Source: Lineus longissimus (Eukaryota > Nemertea > Pilidiophora > Heteronemertea > Lineidae). From it: DNA of 64,000 bases. Of this stretch, positions 1 through 9,756 are shown piece by piece. A program made the translations under genes and the position numbers. The stretch is taken from assembly GCF_910592395.1 (NCBI RefSeq), contig NC_088316.1, positions 8,182,001 through 8,246,000 of the forward strand, given 5' to 3'. Numbering within the stretch: position 1 is the stretch's first letter; every line of letters starts with the position of its first letter. The notes under the pieces were generated by a model. That model searched no databases. It saw only the letters and a program-made list of their open reading frames with translations, and was not told where the DNA came from.

Positions 1-631
1 ATCCGGTAGTTCGTGCGTAATGGATTGTGTGGTGTATATATTGTATAGTTTATTTCTTATTGTAATACAGTTGGAATTCTGGAGCGTTGCTATGAGGACT
101 ATTTTGTTCAAAATTTTTTATATTTGAACAATTTTTTGGTGGGGATGGTGTGGTGAACTGGGTCACAGTCTTGGTTCCGTGGTTGGCCACGGCGGCGCCA
201 GCATTACGGACGTGCCCCAGTCACCCGGCCATCCCGCCCGTGTGTTACATCACTCGGCTGCGCTCGGTATTTCCCGCTGTACTGTCGATGACGCAACGAC
301 GCGTAATGTCGTTACGTCATCGACAGAGCGGGGATGAAGAGGAGAGATGAGCGGGTTCGAACGTGGAAAGTGACAGAGATAAAATCGAGTATTAATCAAC
401 GTTAGTCGAGTCTTTCATTTGGCAAAACTATTGCTACAACGTTATTCTTTTTATTTACCAGCGACAAGGTTGGATAACTTTGACTTGACTCCCGGGTCTC
501 CGTCCTAGAAATACACAGCCTGCGCGCCCTTGTAGACCCGGTTTTGGTAGTGAAGTCACCCTTGGGTTAGGCAAGGCAGAGGCAACTATGACGAGGATCC
601 CCAGTCCCCTAAGCAGTGTGGATACTGTCGG
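1..631. other. No gene recognised; contains one strong hairpin
   Basis: I see no supported coding region in this stretch. The only clear structure is an inverted repeat with 19-nt arms at 282-300 and 308-326, with one mismatch and a 7-nt loop. The longest open frame (150-350, 66 codons) has no recognisable motif. The stretch lies downstream of the minus-strand element whose Gag starts near 3215, so it may be its distal part, but no LTR could be identified here. Confidence 0.5.
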
Positions 632-984
632 TCATAATTTGCTTGTCACTACGTCCACCCCTCCAAGTGCATGGCATAGCCCTTGAATGCCAAATCCTAG
701 CAAGGCTGTACAAGCTGTAATGAGAGGCAAATAATTTCTTAGGTATGGGCCTACTAGACCACGGAACAGCCATATCAATACACTACACACAAGCACACAG
801 AGGGTTGCATAACCAGCAATTTCGACCAACTTAGGCCTACATCAGACATTCCCTTCATCAGCCCAATCAATAATCCACGGGGACCAACACTGCTTGTATG
901 TTATGTCAACAATGCTGCCAGCAGTTTTTACATGGAGGATGGTGGGGACCATTTCGTCACTCACTCCGGGATTGCCACCAACTT

Positions 985-1165
985 CGAGAATACCATAAAC
1001 CTCAGGAATACCATCAACCTCTGGAATACAATCAACCTCTGGAATATCATCAACCTCTGGAATATCATCAACCTCTGGAATACCATCAACCTCTGGAATA
1101 CCATCAACCTCTGGAATACAATCAACCTCTGGAATATCATCAACCTCTGGAATACAACCATTCCC
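985..1165. repeat. 18-bp minisatellite (about ten units)
   Basis: A unit close to CTGGAATACCATCAACCT repeats roughly ten times with scattered substitutions. On the minus strand it encodes IPEVD-type hexapeptides in frame, so repeat number changes keep the reading frame. Confidence 0.9.
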
Positions 1166-1535
1166 TAATTTGTGATCAATATCACCCTGAGTACAGTGAC
1201 ACACGTTGTCCATCACAACCAGAATACAATTATTCCCTATTTCATGATCAATATCATCCTGAGTACAATTACTCTTGTTTTCAGTAACATCTGGAATACA
1301 ATTATTCCCTATCTCATGATCAATATCATCCTGAGTACAATAACTCTCATTTTCAGCAGCTTCTGGAATACGATTATTCCCTATTTCATGATCAATATCA
1401 TCTTGAGTACAATTACTCTCATTTTCAGCAGCATCTGGAATACAATTATTCCCTATTTCATGATCAATATCATCTTGAGTACAATTACTCTCATTTTCCG
1501 CTATGTCCGGGGTGCAATTAATCCCAGTCTCGATG
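1166..1535. repeat. 72-bp tandem repeat (about five units)
   Basis: Five units of 72 bp each encode 24 residues on the minus strand. The unit ends with the sequence that seeds the neighbouring 18-bp minisatellite (CIPEV/CIPD), so the shorter repeat probably arose by expansion of the end of one 72-bp unit. Outer units are more divergent than central ones. Confidence 0.9.
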
Positions 1536-1767
1536 GCAAGCACATGTGTCAACAACCCTACAATGTGTGATGCCTTGCCAGACGGCGCCATGTCCGGCGT
1601 TATTTCATCACATACCGTGGGATTATTGCTTGATTGGGTGGCGGTGTCATACCCAAGTTCGTGTCCACTATCATTGTTTAGAGCAGCCAAATTTGTTTTC
1701 ATCTCATTATCATGTTTATTAATAGGATCAATAGTGCTCATCTTTCCACTTGCAAAATGAGCACGCC

Positions 1768-3227
1768 TTAGTTTAACGGACCATTGTTAGAGTTATGCCT
1801 CCTCGGCTCTTGACACTCCCGACTGATATGCCCTTGACCCCCACAATTGTAGCAGGTTACCCGCCGTTGAGGCCTCTGGCCTCCTGGACCCTGTGGTCTC
1901 TGGGAAGGAGGCTCCGTCAACTTTGTCCAGCATGTCATGCTTCCATGACCAACACGTCCACATCGCCTACAGATGATGACCCCCTCTGTGGTCCTGCCAT
2001 TCCGGTAGTACGCCGGCCTATCATCCCTCCGATCATTATGACTTGGGCCTGGTTGTTGGCCCCACTGATCAGAACCAACAGGGCCTGGTATTGTAAGTTG
2101 GCTATACTATCCCAGGGCCTGATGATATTCAGATGGCCCTGGATGCTGGGGCTTTTGAGCTTGTGCCAGAGCGACCACGACACTACACAGTTGGTCGATC
2201 TTTTGTTCCAAGCTATTGTTGTCGTGACCCGTGGCAACAACATTTACTGAAGCAGTGGCTGCTGGTTGTGGTTCTTCAGGGTACAAGGAATCACCCAACC
2301 GAGCAGCCTGGAGAGTACTATCCAAACTTGCCACATTTTGTGACATAACACAATTCTTCAGGGCTGGACGCAGGCTCTGAATGAGGACGACGAAATGGTG
2401 GTGTTTCCCGCTCTGTCGCATAACCTTAGGACACTATCCAGATAGGTTTCCAATGCCTCCCGTTTATGCTGTTTCCTATTGAAAAGGGTTTGATCATTTA
2501 CCAACTGGAGATTGTTGGGGCTGAACTTAACCTTCATTCGCTTCTTTAACTGATTATAATCAGTCCGAATGGGGACTGCCAAGGAGTAGAAGAAACTGAA
2601 GGCCTCAGAGTCTAAAAAATTTGGCATTGTCGTACACTTTTCTTGATCCCCCCAAACATTGAAACTCGGCATATGCCTCAAAATGCCTGATAAGATTCCT
2701 GTAATTTTCCCTGAATATGTCTGTGGCTTATTTACAGCCCCTGCTACTTTATTTTGGCCTAGTCTACCGCCTTGCCATTGGCCCGATTCCCTAATCACAT
2801 TGGCTAATTCACGGAACCCGGATTGCGATTAATCTTCACTAGATGAGCTATGATATGAGTTATTATAATTGTGAGTGCGCATGCCACTCCGTCCTGATCC
2901 TATGGCACTGTCCAAATCTCCATAGGCCCTATATGAAGAAAACCCACTGGCCCCTTCGGATGATGATGATGAGGGGGGGTGTCCATACATGCTTGGGAGA
3001 TATGAGCTCCCGGTGGTGCCGGTACTACTAGTGAGGTATGGGTAAACACGGGAAGATGATGACGACAACTCAGGCATAGAAAATATCACTGTCACAGACA
3101 AAGTGCTGGTCACTGACTCGCTCACTTCAACAAATGTCCAGCTTAACACATCCTCATCTGAAGACTCATTCAAAAGATTGTTCAGTTCTCCAGCCCCTAT
3201 TCGAACTTGTGTCATACTGGTACTCAC
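1768..3227 (-). pseudogene. Retroelement Gag with two CCHC zinc knuckles, degenerate
   Basis: A Gag polyprotein of about 480 codons reads from near 3215 (first ATG at 3213-3215; the frame is open from a GTG at 3227) down to TAA at 1768. The N-terminal part is serine-rich. The middle (about 2360-2830) is a helical capsid-like region. The C-terminus (about 1790-1980) carries two CX2CX4HX4C knuckles, CRRCGRVGHGSMTC and CYNCGGQGHISREC, the nucleic-acid-binding motif of LTR-element nucleocapsids. Lesions are an in-frame TAA at 2829-2831, a frameshift near 2400-2420 and an in-frame TAG at 2107-2109. The two-knuckle layout suits a Ty3/gypsy-type or retrovirus-like element. No polymerase lies downstream on this strand, so the element is incomplete or rearranged. 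Confidence 0.8.
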
Positions 3228-3231
3228 CGGT

Positions 3232-3306
3232 TGTGATGAATCCCATGTTTTGGTTTTATTTCTTCCCTATATTAATTGGTGAGTTTATTGTGAGTCAATT
3301 GAGCTA
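3232..3306 (+). repeat. Partial LTR copy of the gypsy element (5' side)
   Basis: These 75 bases, starting TGTGATGAATCCCATG, are nearly identical to 5339-5413, differing by one base of a T/G run. The copy stops at 3306, where a different dispersed repeat starts. It is read as the left end of the plus-strand gypsy element. It abuts the minus-strand Gag start, so the boundary between the two elements is unclear. Confidence 0.65.
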
Positions 3307-3398
3307 TACGTATTCGAATCGGAACGCCTAAATTCCGTATTCTTATTGGGAACGGATAGCCTAATTCCGTATTCTCATAATTGCCTCTTAACCCTTTA
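3307..3398. repeat. Dispersed repeat fragment, copy 1
   Basis: About 92 bp is essentially identical to 11804-11895, including the motif AACGGATAGCCTAATTCCG. The identity stops at the start of the rRNA fragment. It looks like a fragment of an unidentified dispersed element. Confidence 0.75.
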
Positions 3399-3855
3399 CA
3401 CCTCTTAATCATTACCTTGAGTTCCGAAAACCAACAAAATAGAACCGAGGTCCTATTCCATTATTCCATGCACCATTATTCAGGCGGAGCGCCTGCGCTC
3501 CGCCTACTTTGAACACTCTAATTTTTTCAAATTAAACGTTCCGGTAACCCGAGGCACTCAGTTAAGAGCACCAGGGGAAGACCGGCGGATAGATCGAGAC
3601 TAGCAGTAAACCGAAGACATCGGACCGCTAGCCCAAATCAGAGATCCAACTACGAACTTTTTACCTGCAACAGCTTTAATATACGCTATTGGAGCTGGAA
3701 TTACCGCGGCTGCTGGCACCAGACTTGCCCTCCAATAGATCCTCGTTAAAGGATTTAAAGTGTACTCGTTCCAATTACGGGGCCTCGAAAGAGTCCCGTA
3801 TTGTTATTTTTCGTCACTACCTCTCTGTGCTAGAAGTGGGTAATTTGCGCGCCTT
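3399..3855 (-). rRNA. 18S rRNA gene fragment (pseudogene), antisense to the gypsy pol
   Basis: The minus strand matches conserved small-subunit rRNA. Recognisable universal stretches include GCTATTGGAGCTGGAATTAC with CGCGGCTGCTGGCACCAGAC (written here as the plus strand, the antisense of the 530-loop region) and CCGAAAACCAACAAAATAGA. The fragment corresponds roughly to the central third of 18S (about positions 530-1000 in animal numbering) with several substitutions and an altered expansion segment. It is too short and too altered to be functional. It is joined directly to RT coding sequence at about 3856, so it was captured during an insertion, recombination or repair event. Confidence 0.9.
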
Positions 3856-5162
3856 GAACCGGGGTACTGAAACAGATAGCGGTGGTAACCTCCCGAGGAT
3901 TGACGAACTCATTGAAAAAGTCAGCAAGGCGATGTATATCTCCGTTATTGATCTCTGCAAAGGCTATTATGCGATTCCCTTGACGGAGGCTGCTAAATTA
4001 GCTTCAACCTTTGTTTCCCCCTTTGGTAAGAGTTACTCCTTCCGGGTAATGCCGTTCGGGATGAAATGCGCCCCAATGACCTTCACCCGAATGATGAATT
4101 CCGTAGAAGGCACTGAGGAGTATATGGTCGTCTACATCGATGATTTGGCCATATTCTCTGACAATTGTGACTCGCTCTACCAAAACTAGGCGCTTGTCGC
4201 ATCTGAACTTGACAGGTTGATACGGACTTGTTGTTCATTTCCCTATTGTAGACCTTTTGTGAAATCTATTACAAACTGATTTGGTCACATTTCACAAAAG
4301 GTCTACAATAGGGAAATGAACAACAAGTCCGTATAAACCTGTCAAGTTCAGATGCGACAAGCGCCTAGTTTTGGTAGAGCGGGTCACAATTTCGAGGATC
4401 ATTTGAAACACCTGGAAGAAGTCTTCCAACGTCTGAAGAAAGCTAATTTGAAAGCACAGCCCAGTAAAGTCTTCTTGGGCCATGCGTCAGTGTCATACCT
4501 GGGCCATACTGTTGGGTCAGGTAAAGTGGAACCAATGAGTGCCAAAGTTGAAGCCGTTGCCCATTTTCCAGTGCCCCAAACAAAGAAGGACGTACGAAGC
4601 TTCCTAGGGCTGGTAGGGTACTACCAGCGCTTTGTTCCCACCTTTTCTGACATAGGTTTTCCCTTCTTTGTAAGGTCCGTCAACGGAACAGCTAACAAGG
4701 TAGTTTGGACAACCGAATGTGAGAAATCATTCCAAACCTTGAAATCCGCCCTGCAGAACTGTCCTGTTTTGTGCCCTTCAGATTATTCAAGGCCTTTTAT
4801 CTTACAGGTAGACGCGAGTGAGCGAGGCTTAGGTGCAGTGTTAGCACAAAAAGGGGAAAACCAAGAGGAACATCTAGTTGTGTATCTCAGCAGGAAATTA
4901 TTGGATAGGGAAGTGCGTTATGCGACAATTGAAAAGGAATGTCTAGGCATTGTTTGGTCAGTCAGGTTACTTCGACCATACTTGCTAGGTCATAAGGTTG
5001 TCCTACAGACTGATCACAATCCGCTGGTATGGTTGGATAAAGTGAAATGATCCAACCAGAAATTGTTGCGTTGGAGTATCATACTCCAAGAGTTTGACAT
5101 TGAAATTGTGCACAAGCCCAGGAAGTTGAACGTGAACGCTATCTGTCTGTCTAGATTGTAGG
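3856..5162 (+). pseudogene. Ty3/gypsy pol: reverse transcriptase and RNase H, interrupted
   Basis: The RT reads from about 3856 with PRIDELI, MPFGMKCAPMTF and the catalytic YIDD (near 4134-4145), followed by the YLGH thumb motif and the RNase H region (LQVDASERGLGAVLAQ, ATIEKECLGIVW, QTDHNPL). The frame is interrupted by a 221-bp MITE at 4167-4387; insert plus 4-bp duplication is 225 bp, so the frame is preserved but the insert contains a stop (TAG at 4187-4189). An in-frame TGA at 5048-5050 follows, and the frame then continues to TAG at 5160-5162. Protease, the N-terminal RT and integrase are missing. The open frame called from 3689 starts inside the antisense 18S fragment, so its first 55 or so residues are not protein-coding. 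Confidence 0.85.
4167..4387. mobile_element. Foldback MITE with 99-bp terminal inverted repeats, AATT duplication
   Basis: Arms at 4167-4265 and 4289-4387 are reverse complements with two mismatches in 99 bp and enclose a 23-nt loop. Ends read GTGAC(T/C)CGCTCTACC. The element is flanked by AATT at 4163-4166 and 4388-4391. Removing the insert plus one AATT restores a continuous gypsy RT frame, which confirms the boundaries. The 4-bp duplication does not fit Tc1/mariner (TA) or Harbinger (3 bp). The superfamily is not assigned. Confidence 0.9.
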
Positions 5163-5338
5163 TCGTTTGGCTACCGTTTGAATGATTGACAGATGTTGCT
5201 GTGTGAATGCTGGACTTGAGACTATTGGTGAGTCAAAGTTAAAGCAATTGTCTATAAACTAACTGTCATTTTCCTTGTTTCAGGAAAAACTTGTTTAAAG
5301 AATTGTTAAACTAGTTTTATTTTCTTAGGGGGAAGGTA

Positions 5339-5654
5339 TGTGATGAATCCCATGTTTTGTTTTATTTCTTCCCTATATTAATTGGTGAGTTTATTGTGAG
5401 TCAATTGAGCTATGCAATCTAAGATCAGAATAATGTAACCATAACCATGGTCATTATGTTATCCAAGATCATAGTCATGTAATATGGAATCATGGTCATA
5501 ATTTTATCCAAGATCATAGTCATGTAATATGGAATCAGTTAGAATCAGGAATGAACATTCATGTGGGACTGGACAATAGTGCTGATCAATGACTTTACAA
5601 TGACTTAACAATGACTTGACAATGGCGAGTGGTTGGGTGATCTGAGGCAAAGGC
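5339..5654 (+). repeat. Gypsy 3' LTR (start), truncated by Harbinger insertion or continuing past it
   Basis: The LTR starts TGTGATGAATCCC at 5339, right after a purine-rich polypurine tract (AGGGGGAAGG) at about 5328-5337. The first 75 bp match 3232-3306. Inside is a direct repeat of about 34 bp (TTATCCAAGATCATAGTCAT...) at about 5459 and 5502. The right end of the LTR could not be defined, because the Harbinger element interrupts the sequence at 5658. Confidence 0.6.
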
Positions 5655-5902
5655 TTAAGGTGCGGCTCCACATGACAGTAAACTGTCGACAGTAATTGAA
5701 AAACTGTCGACAGAAAACTATCCATAGCCCTTCCACTATGAAGAAAAAATCGCAGATAGTCACTGTCTGCGAGCTCTGGAAACGAGCGAGATAGTTTCTA
5801 TCGAAAGCAACTGTCGTAAGGGCCATCCACGTACGGTGGTTTTGTATGATAGTTTCTGTCTGACAGCCGTATTTACCTTCCACGTGGCTGTCTTCATTCA
5901 GC

Positions 5903-8900
5903 ATGTTGCCAGCAAGAAGGAAACAAGTCGCCGCGGCGATTGTGGTTTACATGACACTGCGTGAGCGGAGGCAAAAGAGGAGGCACAAGCTTTGGGTACA
6001 TGAATGGTTTCTTAGAAGGGAGCAACACGGTGCATACCACTGCCTCCTACGGGAGCTGAGATTGGAAGATTCGAGTCGTCTCAACAATTTTTTGAGACTC
6101 TCCGCAGTTGACTTCGAGGAGCTTGCAGTGCTTGTCGGACCCAGGATCCACAAACAGGACACGTGTATGCGGCCTGCAATTCCGGTGAGGGAGCGCCTTG
6201 CCGTGACTTTGGGCTTTCTGGCAACTGGTGAGTATGCTTATTTCCCCACTATCTCATGAATAGAGCACGTACATGAGGTACTGCACTGAGGGATTTCAGC
6301 AGAAGAAATAGGTAAAAAGGCGATAACTTTCCAAATATTGCTTTATTTCACGGTTTATTTCCCAATAAACAAACCAGACACAGTTCCACTGACATAACTG
6401 AAATTCAATGAATAACCGGTAATATGAAGTTCCATTTATGTCATTATTTTATTCACTTCTGTCACATCAGATGTTATAAAACATCTCGGATAAATTTTAT
6501 AAACATCTGGGCTGGGTTGTACAAACAACGTTAGCAGATAACATGGCGTTAACACAGATTGGCGTTATCTTTCCGAGACCAACCATGGCAAAACTGGAAG
6601 TAACAACTGAATTGACTTTTGCAGGATGTAACCCCTGCTATCGAAGTTCTAGATGGCAGATTAAAATTTGGTATCAATCCTTCAAGTGAGACAGGACTAG
6701 TGTGAGAAAGATAACGTCAGTTTGGCTTTACGCCACGTTATCTGTTTGAACAACTGGCCCCTGAATGTTAAATAATTAATTTTGTCTTGGTGATTTAAAA
6801 TTACCAGTGAGATGTTTTAAAAACATATGATATTTGATAAACATCTGATGTGATATAAATCGAATAATTATGACATGAAGAACTTCATAAATGAAGGCCA
6901 TGTAAATTCTTAAACTTTCCTTTTTATTTCTAAATTCAGGCGATTCATTCGTCAGCCTGATGTATCTCTTCCGTATATCTGCCGTAACGATATCCCGTAT
7001 TGTGTCTGAAGTGTGCAAAGCCATTTACGAGGCACTCAAGGAGGAATTCCTGAAGGCAAGTCGGTACCACTGAATCGTATGACCGGCGGCCACGGCAGTG
7101 TTCTCTGGAGTTGAATTCATGTCATAATTATTTGATTTATATCAAATCAGATCAGATGTTTGATAACTCTTTTCGGTGAGATGATCATTAAATATCCGAC
7201 AGATAATTTTAAAATATCGCCCACATTTTGTTTGAATTCCCAGGGAATATGAAAGCACGGTTGCGATTGGTTGGTAATTTTTGGAAAGTAACGAAGGCAT
7301 TCGGGATCATACGGAGTTTGCCGAGATGAAATGAGATTTTTTAATATATAAGATGTTTTATAAACATCTCAATGGGACGATTTAAAATCATCTGATGTTT
7401 TAAATTTATCTGATAATTTTAAATCATCTGGACAGAATATAATTATTTAACATCAGATCTATAGGTAATGTCTCGAGATGTTTTATAATATCTCATGTGA
7501 TAGAATTGAATATAATTATGACATGAATGGAAAATATAGTGTTCGGTCACCTATTATATTCTGTGACACCAATTAATTATTCTTATCATTACACATGACG
7601 TTTGTCTGATCCTGAAGCATGTGTAGGAAGGAAAATTGATTCGGAATTTGCTTGTCGTCCGGGCCTGTGTTTCCCTGCTCTTTTTGGCTGAATCCCGTCA
7701 ACGAAGGACTGCAAGTTGAGCTGCGAGAAGTGCTGGGCGTCAGTGTGGTTGTCATAGCTGCGGCGTCTTCATCGTCCTTCTCAGCTGCTTCAAGAATGAC
7801 CCTTTGAATATCACGTTTCAATTTCTTGACTCTGATTTCAATCCCCTCAACTCAGAAGCAACAAAAGCACCAAATGTGTCCAGTTCATCGGTCTCCCTTG
7901 ACATAACTTCACATGCCTTCTGAAGGATTTCATCAGACGCACGACCGACATCCTTTCGTTTTCGAGATTTCGACGGTGGCGGGTTGGGTGTGGCCACGGA
8001 AGATGGTGATCCTCGAGGTTGAGTGCAGATCTCGTCCTTGATAAATAGTGTTGCATCTGGCGTATCATCTGGCGCTTGTTCTTCTTGTTCCTGAAAATAT
8101 ATATTTTTTCTGTTTGAATATTGTGGTACAAGTACATGTATAGTTACGATTTTTTAAATTTTTTGCAGTTTCCTTCCGACTCCGATGATTGGTTACAACT
8201 TGCTTCCGAATTCTTTGAAAGGTGGAACTTCCCCCAATGCATCGGTGCCATAGACGGAAAGCATATTATCATGCAAGCTCCAGCAGCGTCTGGGAGTTTT
8301 TATTTTAATTACAAAGGCTTCCACAGTATTGTGCTGATGGCATTGGTTGATGCGAAATACCGCTTTACGTTTGTCTACGTCGGATGTAATGGAAGGGTTG
8401 CTGACGGTGGCATATTCGGCAGGTGTTCATTATCTTCGGGTCTTGAGAACAAGACCCTTTGCCTACCATCACCAAGGGTACTTCCAGGTCGAAATATGAA
8501 GGTACCATTTGTATTTGTGGCCGACGATGCTTTTCCATTGCGGGAAAACATAATGAAACCATATCCTCTGCGAGACATTCCCGGTAGCATGCGCATCTTC
8601 AACTACCGACTTTCGAGAGCGCGTAGAATCGTCGAAAATGCATTCGGCATAATGTCCAGCGTCTTCCGCATATTTCGAAAGCCGATAGCTGTAGATGCAC
8701 AGAAAGCAGAGGATATCGTTTTGGCTTCCTGTGCATTACATAATTTGATGATCACGAAGAAAGACTCGCGCGCACGCTACGCTCCACATGGTACAGTCGA
8801 TATGGAGGACATGGCTACTGGTGTCATTACCCCTGGAGCATGGCGAAAAGAGGGCATGCCAGCAAACAACCTGCTCCAAATCGAGCCATTCACAAGCAAC

Positions 8901-8996
8901 CGTCATGCTCAAACCCCACAAGACATCCGCCACGAATTTCGAGAGTACTTCCTCTCACCCCAGGGTGAGGTTTCGTGGCAGTACAAGTTCATTTGA
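5903..8996 (+). CDS. HARBI1-type Harbinger transposase (three exons)
   Basis: Exons are inferred at 5903-6227, 6940-7055 and 8169-8996, giving 422 residues, close to the usual HARBI1/transposase length. Intron 1 has GTGAGT and ends TTCAG. Intron 2 has a GC donor (GCAAGT at 7056) and TTTTTTGCAG acceptor; both junctions restore the family sequence. Exon 1 holds the helical N-terminus up to FLATG, exon 2 the short FRISAVTISRIVSEVC segment, exon 3 the DDE nuclease. The catalytic triad is visible: D in IGAIDGKH, D in RVADGGIF and E in RRIVENAFG. The encoded protein would cut and rejoin the transposon ends, with the MADF partner aiding nuclear import and DNA binding. No disabling mutation was seen in the three exons. 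Confidence 0.88.
6509..6761. mobile_element. MITE-like inverted-repeat element in Harbinger intron 1
   Basis: The left end GGGCTGGGTTGTACAAAC and the reverse complement of the right end GGGGCCAGTTGTTCAAAC are similar. Inner parts (GATAACATGGCGTT / GATAACGTGGCGTA, and GGCGTTATCTTTC / GACGTTATCTTTC) also pair in inverted orientation. No target duplication could be defined. It lies wholly in intron 1 of the HARBI1 gene. Confidence 0.6.
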
Positions 8997-9462
8997 GGAA
9001 GCCGTCCTTAAAGTGGGCGGAATGAAGAGCATTTATGACATGAGAGACTGAAATAAACCTGCAAGAGAGAAATCATGTAACAAAATTAACAAATAAAGAT
9101 AATTCTCACCAAATTGGTCTTCGATTTTCGTCCTCCAATAACTCCCCTTAGAAAAGAGAATGCCTTGTAGTACATCCACTTTGGGGTGTAAACGTCGTCA
9201 GTCCCTTGCCCAGATTTCCTCTTGGTGGCTTTCTTTAATTCTTGCGCATACTGGTTTCTCAGGTTGTGCATTTTTCTCGTCACTTGCACTTTATCTCTTT
9301 TACAATCCTTCGCCAGACTTTTCCATGCATCCTCTTTCTTCAACCTGTCTCTATATTCGGCAGACGTGACATCCCATAGTGCAGGCCTGTAACCTTCAAG
9401 TTGCTGACCGCATCTTGCGACCATTCACTCTCCGCAACTTCAACATGAAATTCGTCTGCCAT
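7573..9462 (-). pseudogene. MADF/Myb-like DNA-binding protein of the Harbinger element (two exons, frameshifted)
   Basis: Exon 1 is 9110-9462 (ATG at 9460-9462, donor GTGAGA) and exon 2 is 7573-8090 (acceptor TTTTCAG). Exon 1 encodes a MADF domain: EWSQDAVSNL, then PALWDVTSAEYRDRLKKEDAW, KCKRD-type basic helix and RNQYAQELKK. Exon 2 is acidic, then carries a basic SKSRKRK stretch and ends in a helix with KKLKRDIQRVILEAAE, typical of these proteins. Two apparent one-base frameshifts are seen, near 9395-9415 (inside the MADF helix) and near 7829-7831. Exon 2 lies entirely inside intron 2 of the opposite-strand transposase gene, so the two genes are interleaved. Sequencing error is an alternative to true inactivation. 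Confidence 0.8.
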
Positions 9463-9756
9463 TTCTCGTGTTGAACTCGCACTGATCTGTTCGACGGATC
9501 TGTACGACAGTTCTATCCCAAAATAGAGCAAGTGCTAGTCGATAAAAGCACTGTCTGACACTTTTATAACCAACTTGCATAATCTATGTGGCTCACTTCC
9601 ACACGACAGAAATTGACCATCCTACAATCTTTCGGACAGTTATCTATTGCTGTCATACAGCCACTAGCTGAACAACTTCCACGGGATAGTCATTGGACAG
9701 TCACTATCTGACAGCAAACTTTCGACAGAAAACTGTCAAGTGGAGCCGCGCCTTTA

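Larger units (their letters stand above)
632..1741 (-). pseudogene. Tandem-repeat ORF followed by in-frame TGA and two hydrophobic segments
   Basis: The ORF starts with ATG at 1739-1741, 27 bp past the Gag stop at 1768, and runs 299 codons to TGA at 842-844. Its centre is five copies of a 24-residue unit (core CTQDDIDHEIGNN). These pass into about eleven copies of a hexapeptide close to IPEVDG. After the TGA the same frame stays open for about 70 codons to 632 and encodes two hydrophobic stretches that look like membrane segments. Placement directly after Gag suggests a second ORF of the same retroelement, such as an accessory or envelope-position protein. No protease, RT or envelope motif is visible, so function is unknown. 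The tandem repeats may be an expansion with no catalytic role. Confidence 0.5.
5658..9753. mobile_element. Complete PIF/Harbinger DNA transposon (4,096 bp), TTA duplication
   Basis: Terminal inverted repeats are AGGTGCGGCTCCACATGACA at the left and, reverse-complemented, AGGCGCGGCTCCACTTGACA at the right. TTA flanks both ends (5655-5657 and 9754-9756), the TWA target typical of PIF/Harbinger. Subterminal palindromes ACTGTCGACAG occur twice at the left and in degenerate form at the right, as candidate transposase-binding sites. It carries the two genes expected of an autonomous member: a HARBI1-type DDE transposase on the plus strand and a MADF-domain DNA-binding protein on the minus strand. 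The second gene has two frameshifts, so this copy may not be active unless these are sequencing errors. Confidence 0.93.

Noticed and set aside
1166-1535. 72-bp repeats as a CRISPR array
   Set aside because: Units are contiguous with no spacers, and the DNA is animal.
898-1570. Plus-strand ORFs of repetitive peptides
   Set aside because: They are frame shadows of the minus-strand tandem-repeat ORF.
842-3227. Minus-strand Gag and plus-strand gypsy pol as one element
   Set aside because: Opposite orientation, and the polypurine tract places the LTR in the plus orientation; they are better explained as two elements.
3689-3855. N-terminal part of the 166-codon ORF
   Set aside because: It translates antisense 18S rRNA, so it is not a real protein start for the RT.
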